NCBI RefSeq assembly: GCF_900143245.1
Contig: NZ_FRDK01000001.1
Span: forward strand, 124,001-188,000
DNA from: Flavobacterium fryxellicola
GTDB taxonomy: Bacteria > Bacteroidota > Bacteroidia > Flavobacteriales > Flavobacteriaceae
DNA: 64,000 nucleotides
Direction: 5' to 3'
This document shows positions 53,466-60,343 of the stretch, piece by piece. A program made the translations under genes and the position numbers. A model generated the notes under the pieces. The model did not search any database. It was not told the DNA's origin and saw nothing but the letters and a program-made list of their open reading frames with translations. Numbering within the stretch: the stretch's first letter is position 1; every line of letters begins with the position of its first letter.

Positions 53466-53703
53466 ATTAATGTGCCGTTTTTATTTGCCTATCCACTTTA
53501 TATATACAAACAGTAAGAAGAACCTAAAAAACATACCCTTCCCATCCTATTCGTTTTCTTTGTCCCACCCCGTCCTTTGAAATCTAACTTTATTAGCCTG
53601 AAATCATAAAACCAAAGAGTTGTCCCTTCTAGATTAATTTAAGTTTAAATAGGTGTGCTAAGGCACAGGTTTAAGAAAGAGGGTTGTTTTTTGGTGGACA
53701 TAC
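53466..53703. other. Intergenic region beside the IS3 remnant
   Basis: AT-rich sequence between the IS3 remnant and the tRNA-Leu terminator. Apart from a possible remnant IS end near 53470-53490 I see no gene, RNA or strong signal. Confidence 0.5.
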
Positions 53704-53746
53704 AAAAAAAAAGACCTAAAAACTGATTGTCAGTTATTTAAGTCTT
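53704..53746 (-). terminator. Terminator of tRNA-Leu
   Basis: On the minus strand AAGACTTAAATAACTGA and TCAGTTTTTAGGTCTT pair imperfectly around CAA, followed by eight T. It starts about ten bases after the tRNA 3' end. Confidence 0.8.
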
Positions 53747-53754
53747 AGTGTTTG

Positions 53755-53836
53755 TGCGGATAATAGGACTCGAACCTACACGCCTTGCGGCACCAGATCC
53801 TAAGTCTGGCATGTCTACCAATTTCACCATATCCGC
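53755..53836 (-). tRNA. tRNA-Leu (UAG)
   Basis: An 82-nt minus-strand cloverleaf: acceptor GCGGATA / TATCCGC with discriminator A, D-arm with TGGTAGAC, anticodon arm CCAGA-CTTAGGA-TCTGG with anticodon TAG (reads CUA/CUN), a long variable arm (TGCCGCAAGGCGT) as in class II tRNAs, and T-arm GTAGG-TTCGAGT-CCTAT. CCA is not encoded. Its 3' end lies in the 15-bp direct repeat shared with 48105-48119. Confidence 0.95.
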
Positions 53837-53898
53837 GCAATTAATTCACTTTGCTCTTATTAAAAAAGCGGTGTTCATTGAACTAGTGTTTGTGGGTG

Positions 53899-53929
53899 CA
53901 AAGATACACTTAACTTCCAATTTTCAAAA
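53899..53929 (-). promoter_or_regulatory. Promoter of tRNA-Leu
   Basis: On the minus strand TTTTG (53925-53929) and TATCTTTG (53899-53906) are separated by 18 bp, near the Bacteroidota consensus. Transcription would begin near 53892, about 56 nt before the tRNA. Confidence 0.75.
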
Positions 53930-53963
53930 CAATTTAGACAAAAAATATTCATACTCTTTTTTG

Positions 53964-53971
53964 TACTTTTG
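53964..53971 (+). promoter_or_regulatory. -7 element of the dipeptidase gene
   Basis: TACTTTTG matches TAnnTTTG 22 bp before the start codon at 53994. No good -33 element is seen at the proper distance. Confidence 0.45.
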
Positions 53972-53993
53972 AAATATAAACAAAATTCAAATA

Positions 53994-55382
53994 ATGGAAA
54001 ATATTAAAGCATACGTTCAAGAACACAAAGATCGCTTTATCAATGAGTTAATCGAATTATTAAAAATCCCATCGGTAAGTGCCGACACCGCTTATTCGCA
54101 TGATGTTTTTGAAACTGCTGATGCCGTAAAGGCCAGTTTAGAAAAAGCAGGCTGCGATTTTGTTGAAATTTGCGACACGCCAGGCTACCCAATCGTATAT
54201 GGCGAGAAAATTATAGATCCTTCCTTGCCTACCGTTTTGGTATACGGGCATTATGATGTACAACCACCAGACCCTTTAGAACTTTGGACTTCGCCACCAT
54301 TTGAACCCGTAATCAAAAAAACGGATATTCACCCGGAAGGCGCTATTTTTGCTCGTGGTGCTTGTGATGACAAAGGCCAAATGTACATGCACGTGAAAGC
54401 ATTGGAGTATATGGTACAATCCAACACGCTACCTTGCAACGTAAAATTTATGATTGAAGGCGAAGAAGAAATTGGCTCCAAAAGTTTGAGTTGGTTTGTA
54501 GAACGCAACCAGGAAAAATTAAAAAATGATGTCATTTTAATTTCTGACACGGGAATGATCTCAAATCAGCAACCATCCATTACAACTGGATTACGAGGAT
54601 TAAGTTATGTAGAAGTGGAAGTTACGGGTCCAAACCGCGACTTGCATTCTGGATTATATGGTGGTGCAGTTGCTAACCCGATAAACGTTTTGGCAAAAAT
54701 GATTGCCTCGCTTCACGACGAAAACAACCACATTACCATTCCCGGTTTCTATGATAATGTCGAAGAATTGTCACTCGAAGAAAGAGCCGAAATGGCGAAA
54801 GCGCCTTTCAATCTTGAAAATTATAAAAAAGCAATCGACTTAAATGACGTATATGGCGAAAGCGGCTATGTCACTAACGAAAGAAACTCCATTCGTCCTA
54901 CACTAGATGTAAATGGAATTTGGGGCGGATATACTGGAGAAGGTGCTAAAACCGTTATTGCGAGTAAGGCTTTCGCCAAAATCTCGATGCGACTAGTTCC
55001 AAATCAAGACTGGGAACACATCACGGAGCTTTTTACAAAACACTTCACTAGCATCGCTCCTGCCGGCGTAACGGTACTTGTAAAACCACATCATGGCGGG
55101 CAAGGATATGTAACCCCAATAGACAGCATTGGCTACAAAGCCGCCAACATGGCGTACACCGAAACCTTTGGCGTACCAGCCATTCCAGTGCGCTCCGGCG
55201 GAAGTATTCCTATTGTGGCGCTATTCGAAAAGGAGTTGAAAAGCAAAACAATTTTGATGGGATTTGGATTGGATAGCGATGCTATTCACTCTCCAAATGA
55301 GCACTTCGGAATATTCAATTACTTAAAAGGAATTGAAACTATTCCGTTGTTTTACAAATATTTTGTTGAATTATCTAAATAA
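53994..55382 (+). CDS. M20-family dipeptidase
   Basis: A 462-residue cytoplasmic zinc peptidase. Metal ligands appear in VYGHYDVQPPDPLELWTSPPFEP (His86, Asp88), RGACDDKGQMYMHVKALEY (bridging Asp), EGEEEIGS (catalytic Glu and ligand Glu), LISDTGM and the C-terminal DAIHSPNEHFGI (His). The order and length fit the PepV/carnosinase-like M20 group, which cleaves dipeptides. No signal peptide. It appears monocistronic. Confidence 0.94.
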   Translation: MENIKAYVQEHKDRFINELIELLKIPSVSADTAYSHDVFETADAVKASLEKAGCDFVEICDTPGYPIVYGEKIIDPSLPTVLVYGHYDVQPPDPLELWTSPPFEPVIKKTDIHPEGAIFARGACDDKGQMYMHVKALEYMVQSNTLPCNVKFMIEGEEEIGSKSLSWFVERNQEKLKNDVILISDTGMISNQQPSITTGLRGLSYVEVEVTGPNRDLHSGLYGGAVANPINVLAKMIASLHDENNHITIPGFYDNVEELSLEERAEMAKAPFNLENYKKAIDLNDVYGESGYVTNERNSIRPTLDVNGIWGGYTGEGAKTVIASKAFAKISMRLVPNQDWEHITELFTKHFTSIAPAGVTVLVKPHHGGQGYVTPIDSIGYKAANMAYTETFGVPAIPVRSGGSIPIVALFEKELKSKTILMGFGLDSDAIHSPNEHFGIFNYLKGIETIPLFYKYFVELSK

Positions 55383-55491
55383 TTAGCATCGCTACCGTCA
55401 GTTCAAGTTTTTTTGTAAAGAGAAACGGAACAAAAAAGTATCGAGAACCTACCCCTACAATTTCCGTTCAGCAATGAGCGGATTTTTTTTT

Positions 55492-55626
55492 GGGCGTTCC
55501 CTTGTTGCAACAAAAACAACCACTATTCACGACCTTTCTAGCAACAAGGGCGGGCTTTCCGTTGCAATCTTTTTCTTTTTTAAAGAAAAAAGAAAAAGGA
55601 TTTTCACTACTATCCCTAACGCAACT
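55492..55626 (+). repeat. Dispersed flavobacterial intergenic repeat, copy A
   Basis: The segment has GGGCGTTCCC, CGGGCTTTCCGTTGCAATC, a hairpin-forming run (TTTTTCTTTTTT / AAAGAAAAAAGAAAAA at about 55570-55597), then GGATTTTCACTACTATCCC and TAACGCAAC. The same order of blocks occurs inverted at 60153-60258. It lies between the dipeptidase gene and the BlaI operon promoter; the rest of that 330-bp gap holds no gene. Confidence 0.8.
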
Positions 55627-55658
55627 CACTGACAACCATACTATTTTTCAAAAAAGAC

Positions 55659-55688
55659 TTGTTTATTTACATTTATACTCTACATTTG
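55659..55688 (+). promoter_or_regulatory. Promoter of the BlaI/M56 operon
   Basis: TTG at 55659-55661 and TACATTTG at 55681-55688 are spaced by exactly 19 bp, a perfect Bacteroidota promoter. The -7 element lies inside the palindromic operator at 55676-55695, so repressor binding would block it. Transcription should start near 55695, about 20 nt before the first start codon. Confidence 0.85.
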
Positions 55689-55695
55689 TAGAGTA
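55676..55695. promoter_or_regulatory. BlaI/MecI-type operator palindrome
   Basis: TACTCTACA-TT-TGTAGAGTA is a perfect 9-bp dyad. Its core TACA-nn-TGTA is the recognised BlaI/MecI operator pattern, and a BlaI-family gene follows in the same operon. A further half site TGTAGAGTA lies at 55707-55715, 20 bp (two helical turns) downstream, overlapping the first start codon. Confidence 0.85.
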
Positions 55696-55714
55696 ATGTT
55701 TTATTCTGTAGAGT

Positions 55715-56140
55715 ATGTTCAGTAACTATAAATTCAAAATACTTTTTCTTCTAATGTGTATAAGTATGCTTAGTTGCAAAATTAACCAAACGAAAAACGG
55801 TCTAAAAACAGGAAAATGGATCGAAGAAGAGGAATTTATGAAAATTAAATCAAGTGCAAATGGTCGTTACAATAAAGGGAAGAAAACTGGAACTTGGAAA
55901 GAATTCGTGAGTGATAAAATCACCACAAAAGAAAAGTACAAGAAAAACCGTTGCCACATCATTAAGTATCACAACACAGGGGAAATTCAACAAATAGGAT
56001 ATTCAAAAAAAGTGACAGTTGCTTCAAAAACAGAGTGGCTACCTACTGGCGAATGGAAATTCTATGATTCCGAGGGAATTTTACTTGGAACAAAAATTTA
56101 CGAGAACGGCATACCGCTACAAGAATTTTATACCAACTAA
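55715..56140 (+). CDS. MORN-like secreted lipoprotein in the BlaI operon
   Basis: A 141-residue lipoprotein (LLMCISMLSCKIN, Cys21). The body has repeated short turns such as KTGKWIEEEEFMKIKS, KKTGTWKEFVSDK, NTGEIQQIGY and PTGEWKFYDSEGILLGTKIYENG. These resemble MORN/YwqK-type repeats. It is the first gene of the operon under the BlaI-type operator and precedes blaI by 9 bp. The function is unknown; as a regulated envelope protein it may be the effector or a sensor component. Confidence 0.8.
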   Translation: MFSNYKFKILFLLMCISMLSCKINQTKNGLKTGKWIEEEEFMKIKSSANGRYNKGKKTGTWKEFVSDKITTKEKYKKNRCHIIKYHNTGEIQQIGYSKKVTVASKTEWLPTGEWKFYDSEGILLGTKIYENGIPLQEFYTN

Positions 56141-56149
56141 AAGATAAAA

Positions 56150-56524
56150 ATGCAACAACTTACAAACTCCGAAGAACAATTAATGCAACACCTTTGGAAA
56201 CTAGAGAAAGCTTTCATGAAAGATTTATTGGAAGCGTTTCCGGAACCAAAACCGGCTACAACAACGGTTGCAACTTTGCTAAAAAGAATGATTGACAAAC
56301 AATTTGTGGCTTACACTGAATTCGGAAACTCGCGAGAGTACTATCCCTTAGTTAAGAAAACCGATTATTTCTCAAAACACGTAAACGGACTGATCAGTAA
56401 TTTTTTTAACAATTCGGCATCCCAATTTGCTTCTTTCTTTACCACCGAAACCAATTTGTCTCAAGTGGAACTGGAAGAACTCAAGAAAATAATAGACAGT
56501 GAAATTTTAAAAAAGAAAAAATGA
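56150..56524 (+). CDS. BlaI/MecI/CopY-family repressor
   Basis: A 124-residue winged-helix protein: LTNSEEQLMQHLWKLEKAFMKDLLEAFPEPKPATTTVATLLKRMIDKQFVAYTEFGNSREYYPLVKKTDY, the standard BlaI DNA-binding domain with the recognition helix in TTTVATLLKRM, then a helical dimerisation tail. In this family, proteolysis by the M56 partner relieves repression. Its stop overlaps the start of the M56 gene by 4 bp (ATGA), so both are made together. Confidence 0.94.
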   Translation: MQQLTNSEEQLMQHLWKLEKAFMKDLLEAFPEPKPATTTVATLLKRMIDKQFVAYTEFGNSREYYPLVKKTDYFSKHVNGLISNFFNNSASQFASFFTTETNLSQVELEELKKIIDSEILKKKK

Positions 56525-58104
56525 GCGACTTTTTAATCAAATCAACCATTTCATTATTCGTATTATTGGCGGTGTATTATTTGTTTCTAGAAAAAGAAAA
56601 AATACACAGCTTCAATCGGTTTTACTTGCTTTTCAGCCTTGTTTTTTCGATGACGCTTCCCTTTATAACCATCGAAGTGATTCAGGAAATAACCTCGCGT
56701 CCAGTCAACCTAGGAAACATGCAATTGATGCAAGGAAGTGCTGTAGTGGCAGAAGAAACAAACTATACAGTTATAGGATTATGGAGTGTATATGCCGTGA
56801 CAACGCTAATTCTGGCCCTCCGTTTTGCCTACAACATCATCAAGATTTCGGGCAAAATGAAGTCAAATTCTCCAATTACTTTTAAGAACGCCAAATTAAT
56901 TCTAGTCCCTGAAAAAACACTACCGCACACGTTCCTAAATACTATTTTCATCAACGAAACTGAATACAAAAACCGCAAAATTGAAGCCGAACTCTATACG
57001 CATGAACTAACCCATGTACTCCAAAAACACACATTAGACATTCTATTTATCGAAATCTTAAAAACTGTTTTTTGGTTTAACCCGATCTTTATTTTTTATA
57101 AAAAAGCAATACAACTCAATCACGAATTTCTTGCTGACGAGAATGTAGTAAAATCTTATAATAACGTTCCGTTCTATCAATCTTTATTACTATCGAAAGC
57201 AAACGAGAACCACACTTTTTACTTGGCCAGTAATTTGAATTATTTTATAACTAAAAAACGATTACTCATGATGACAAAAACCACATCAAAAACGCTTTCA
57301 CTTGTCAAGAAAATGACAATTATTCCTGTTCTATCGGTACTTTTATTTGCCTTTTGCATCAAAACGGTTGCCAAAGAAAAAAACAATCCTATCCTTGAAC
57401 AGCAACCAATTTTAAATGAGAAGATTGCAACTGCCAAAAGTGTTTTACAACACATTGAAAAGTCGGTCAAGCAAAACGATACTGTAAAAAGAAAAAAACT
57501 AGCCGTCGTAAAAATTAAAAACGAAGAGTATACTAAAATTGGTAGTCTCTATTTTAATGATAAAGGTTCCATAGACATTTCCGGCAATCCTGCAAAAGAG
57601 GGATATATTTTTATCAACAATGAAGTTCATTTTTATGTAACAAAAGATAAAGAAAGAGAATACTACGATAGATCTGGATTAAGAGTAAACAGTAGTGGAG
57701 AAAAAATAAATAATAAATCCATAACTATTTTAGAAAAAGACTATCAGGCTGAAGCTTCAAAATTAACAGCCAGCGATGAATTTGGGGATATTTACAATAC
57801 AGCTGGACTAACAGAAAAACCAGATTTTCCGGGAGGAATTATGGAATTTTACAAATTTGTCGGCAACAATTTTAAAACTCCAGAACAACCTAATTTAAAA
57901 GGAAAAATATACATCACGTTTATCATTGAAAAAGACGGCAGTATTAGCGACGTAAAAAACATTCGCGATATTGGCTACGGAACTGGTGATGAAGCCGTAC
58001 GTGTTTTGAAATTATGTCCAAAATGGATACCAGGTAAAATGGACGGTGTTCCTGTTAGAGTGTTATACAGTTTACCAATAACGATACAATCTGGCAAGTC
58101 CTAA
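56521..58104 (+). CDS. M56 (BlaR1-like) membrane metallopeptidase with TonB-type C-terminus
   Basis: A 527-residue membrane protein. Hydrophobic segments flank the M56 peptidase domain with zinc motif HELTH at residues 161-165 (YTHELTHVLQKHTLDILFIE) and FNPIFIFYKKAIQLNHEFLADENV (third ligand). After a further helix near residue 270 comes a periplasmic part ending in a TonB C-terminal-like domain (PDFPGGIMEFYKFVGNNFKTP, GKIYITFIIEKDGSISDVKNIRD, RVLKLCPKWIPGKMDGVPVRVLYSLPITIQ). It senses an envelope signal and presumably inactivates the BlaI protein. Beta-lactam sensing domains are absent. Confidence 0.93.
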   Translation: MSDFLIKSTISLFVLLAVYYLFLEKEKIHSFNRFYLLFSLVFSMTLPFITIEVIQEITSRPVNLGNMQLMQGSAVVAEETNYTVIGLWSVYAVTTLILALRFAYNIIKISGKMKSNSPITFKNAKLILVPEKTLPHTFLNTIFINETEYKNRKIEAELYTHELTHVLQKHTLDILFIEILKTVFWFNPIFIFYKKAIQLNHEFLADENVVKSYNNVPFYQSLLLSKANENHTFYLASNLNYFITKKRLLMMTKTTSKTLSLVKKMTIIPVLSVLLFAFCIKTVAKEKNNPILEQQPILNEKIATAKSVLQHIEKSVKQNDTVKRKKLAVVKIKNEEYTKIGSLYFNDKGSIDISGNPAKEGYIFINNEVHFYVTKDKEREYYDRSGLRVNSSGEKINNKSITILEKDYQAEASKLTASDEFGDIYNTAGLTEKPDFPGGIMEFYKFVGNNFKTPEQPNLKGKIYITFIIEKDGSISDVKNIRDIGYGTGDEAVRVLKLCPKWIPGKMDGVPVRVLYSLPITIQSGKS

Positions 58105-58108
58105 TAAA

Positions 58109-58144
58109 ACCAAAATCCGCTTCAAAAGAAGCGGATTTGGTTTT
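58109..58144 (+). terminator. Terminator of the BlaI/M56 operon
   Basis: AAATCCGCTTC and GAAGCGGATTT pair around AAAA, extended by CC/GG with a bulge and followed by TTTT. It lies just after the M56 stop codon. Confidence 0.9.
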
Positions 58145-58376
58145 AAACTAACAATATGACTCTTTGAGATGGTATATGGTTTGTAACTATTTAATTTTAG
58201 GATTTGCAAAAAAAAGAGGCGTGATAACCTCCTAAAACTCCTTCTGATAATTTTACGATAACTCCATAGTGTTAGCGGACTCTTAACTGGTTCCAACCTG
58301 TCCGCCGTGGAGGATTCAACCGCGGCTTCATTGTTCGTGCTGCGCACGCAACGAAGCCTTTACTATTAGTGAAAGG
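58145..58376. other. Intergenic region with a long imperfect hairpin
   Basis: This stretch contains a GC-rich imperfect hairpin at 58325-58357 (GCTTC...CGTGC / GCACG...GAAGC) preceded by GTGTTAGCGG at 58269-58278 and CCGCCGTGGAGG. No gene is recognised. It marks the border of an accessory patch and resembles intergenic spacers that flank small cassette-like genes. Confidence 0.5.
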
Positions 58377-58532
58377 TTATTTCGACGTTTCTACTGGAAG
58401 CTTAACTTTTTCAAGCATTTTATTAGCCAATTCAAGTTTTTCAGGAAACAATATTTTTCCTCTAAATTCTTCCAATTTCTTATTAATTTTCACTACAGGT
58501 ATTTTTGCTTTATTTAAATCTTCAACTTTCAT
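58377..58532 (-). CDS. Small partner of DUF6934 (51 residues)
   Basis: A 51-residue protein starting MKVEDLNKAKIPVVKI, with LEEFRGKILFPEKLELANKMLEKVKLP. It lies 5 bp downstream of the DUF6934 gene on the same strand. Similar short proteins often follow DUF6934 genes in Bacteroidota as far as I recall, suggesting a two-gene module of toxin-antitoxin type. That role is unproven. It was too short for standard ORF cut-offs but has convincing composition. Confidence 0.7.
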   Translation of the reverse strand: MKVEDLNKAKIPVVKINKKLEEFRGKILFPEKLELANKMLEKVKLPVETSK

Positions 58533-58537
58533 AATTT

Positions 58538-58984
58538 TTAATTTTTTCGTGTTATTAAAAAGCCTAAATAATCTTCTCCAACACTAAATGATTCAAATGA
58601 TTCGTCAACTTTAAATCTATAAACATAAAAGTCATTTTTTAATTCTTCTAAATTATTTGTAATACCCATTCGGTATAATCTTGTTCTCGCTTCACTACTT
58701 CCTGTCGCAAAAATATGAGCGTCTGGATATCTTCCTGTAAAAGCGTAAACTGTAGAAACTACCGTTGCTAAAACTTTTGTTGCATCTCCATTATTAGTTA
58801 TTACACCATCATTTATTTCTCTTGTTTTTAGATCTAAATCTCCAAAAGCTACATTGAAATAACCTTTAATATTCATTTCTTAATATTGTACTAATTTGAA
58901 TATTTTACCTTTCGGTCCAATGCTTTCAAATTCAAAAATGTTTAATTCAGCTTCCGTTGAATATTCGTATCTTGGATATTTCAT
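58538..58984 (-). pseudogene. DUF6934 gene split by an internal stop
   Basis: A single frame of 148 residues starts MKYPRYEYSTEAELNIFEFE and SIGPKGKIFKLVQY, then TAA at 58880-58882, and continues in frame EMNIKGYFNVAFGDLDLKTREINDG, DATKVLATVVSTVYAFTGRYPDA and IFATGSSEARTRLYRMGITNNLEEL, the diagnostic DUF6934 core, to a stop at 58538. The stop is one change from a sense codon (probably CAA). A start at 58876 could still make the 112-residue core. The family has no established function. Confidence 0.85.
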
Positions 58985-59154
58985 CAATTAATAAATGTTT
59001 CTATACAAAATGAATGGAATTCTTAGGTTAAAGGTCTTTTGTGCAGTTTTTTTAACTTTCTACGGACGTCAATCTGTGAAAAAACATCTGTTTTATTTGT
59101 ATTAAATATAGTGCCTTATTTTTGATATAAAGAAGAATTATTGTACATTTAAAG

Positions 59155-59385
59155 ATGCAACAGATCATACATATTTCGCGTGAACAATTGCAAATAAGTA
59201 GTTTAGAAGATAAAATTGCTTCCGACAATCCCGTACGTTTTATTGATGCATTTGTAGCCCACATATCCCTGAAAGCATTTGATTTTACGGCACAAACTAT
59301 AAAATCCGAAGGATTTCCAAGTCTTGATACTAAACTGTTTCTTAAAATCTATTTGTACGGATACTTAAATGGACTGCTATTTTAG
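59155..59385 (+). pseudogene. IS1182-family transposase, N-terminal remnant
   Basis: The frame reads MQQIIHISREQLQISSLEDKIASDNPVRFIDAFVAHI then SLKAFDFTAQTIKSEGFPSLDTKLFLKIYLYGYLNGLLF and a stop. The start is that of IS1182-family transposases, which continue for about 400 residues beyond GYLNG. Here the sequence breaks off into the neighbouring membrane protein gene after residue 74. Only the first fifth remains and no other IS part is seen. Confidence 0.88.
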
Positions 59386-59988
59386 GGTTTCAATTTCTGT
59401 TTCCATTATATTTTCCCAATTTTTTCCGTTTCTTTTGTCTAAATATGGTTTTACAGTTTCTTTATATTTTTCTTGGGCTTGTATTTCTGTCAAATCTACT
59501 ACACATCCAGTATTAACATATTTAACACCATATTTTTTTTGAATACTGTCAATTTTATTTTCATTTTCTTTTGTAAACAGTGGAAGTTTTAGTCCTCCCG
59601 CAAATTTATAAGTTACATTATCCTCTTTAATATCTTTCTTTGCTATTTCTATTAATTCATTTTCTCTTTTCGTTAATTCAGTTTTTGTATTCAAATAAAA
59701 TTTTGTGAACTGAAAAACTAAAAACAATACTATTAGAGAATTAATAAAAAATAAAACTCTACTAATTTTAATTTTATAATTTAAATGTTTGATTTTTTTC
59801 AAACTTATTACAGCAGATAATATTGGAGACACTATGAAAATCATTACTAGAATTTCCCATTCAAAATTTTTAGTATTCCACCAATATTGAAATTTCATTT
59901 CAATAGGAGAGAAGTAATCACCAAAGATAAAAACAAGAATTATTAGTACTATTATTGTTGTATTTAAATATATGAATTTTTTATCCAT
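59377..59988 (-). CDS. Hypothetical three-helix membrane protein
   Basis: From the ATG at 59988 the protein has 203 residues; an upstream ATG at 60051 would add 21 residues coming from a repeat-like hairpin (YTRYVAASILMLAE). Hydrophobic helices lie at about residues 8-25, 45-62 and 76-97, followed by a soluble C-terminal domain with TYKFAGGLKLPLFTKEN, KKYGVKYVNTGCVVDLTE and the ending PYLDKRNGKNWENIMETEIE. Similar tails occur in flavobacterial proteins of unknown function. Its 3' end overlaps the IS1182 remnant by 9 bp, so the remnant's apparent stop comes from this gene's DNA. Confidence 0.75.
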   Translation of the reverse strand: MDKKFIYLNTTIIVLIILVFIFGDYFSPIEMKFQYWWNTKNFEWEILVMIFIVSPILSAVISLKKIKHLNYKIKISRVLFFINSLIVLFLVFQFTKFYLNTKTELTKRENELIEIAKKDIKEDNVTYKFAGGLKLPLFTKENENKIDSIQKKYGVKYVNTGCVVDLTEIQAQEKYKETVKPYLDKRNGKNWENIMETEIETLK

Positions 59989-60021
59989 CCGATTTTTTTT
60001 GGAGATTTCCGCCAACATTAA

Positions 60022-60048
60022 TATACTCGCTGCGACGTAGCGTGTATA
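60022..60048. repeat. Imperfect palindrome ahead of the membrane protein gene
   Basis: TATAC-T-CGCT (60022-60030) and AGCG-T-GTATA (60039-60048) form a dyad with one mismatch around GCGACGT-like sequence. It lies directly upstream of the membrane protein gene and would be translated as a misleading N-terminus. It looks like part of a dispersed flavobacterial intergenic element next to small accessory genes. Confidence 0.5.
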
Positions 60049-60152
60049 CACACAAATTTAGGTAGATAAGCGCTACTGCTGGTCTCTTTTTATATTTTCA
60101 AATATATTAAAATTTTCTTACAATTTAGCAGAAAAAACATCTTACTTATCGC

Positions 60153-60258
60153 GGGTTGCGTGAGGGATAGCAGCGAAAATCCTTTGTGTTTTTTCTTTAA
60201 AAACACAAAGATTGCAGCGCATAGCCCGACCCGAAGTTTTTACGGAGGGACACGCCCA
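60153..60258 (-). repeat. Dispersed flavobacterial intergenic repeat, copy B (inverted)
   Basis: Read on the minus strand it gives TGGGCGTGTCCC, CGGGTCGGGCTATGCGC, TGCAATC, a hairpin (CTTTGTGTTTTT / AAAACACAAAG at 60182-60210), GGATTTTCGCTGCTATCCC and TCACGCAAC. This is the same block order as copy A at 55492-55626, 29 bases shorter in the first spacer. It occupies most of the gap between the membrane protein and the saccharopine dehydrogenase-like gene. Confidence 0.85.
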
Positions 60259-60286
60259 AAAGCATTCAAAAACAAAAGCGTCCTTA

Positions 60287-60321
60287 AAAACAAAATCCGC
60301 TCTGAAAACAGGAGCGGATTT
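60287..60321 (-). terminator. Terminator of the saccharopine dehydrogenase-like gene
   Basis: On the minus strand AAATCCGCTC and GAGCGGATTT pair around nine bases, followed by TGTTTTTAAG. It lies 23 bp after the stop codon at 60344. Confidence 0.85.
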
Positions 60322-60343
60322 GGCAAACTAAAATCTAAAAAAA

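Noticed and set aside
58072..58347. Minus-strand open frame of 91 residues across the BlaI operon end
   Set aside because: It reads through the operon terminator and hairpin DNA in the wrong direction and has no family resemblance.
59377..60051. Upstream start at 60051 for the membrane protein (YTRYVAASILMLAE)
   Set aside because: That stretch derives from a palindromic intergenic element, while the ATG at 59988 starts a normal membrane protein.
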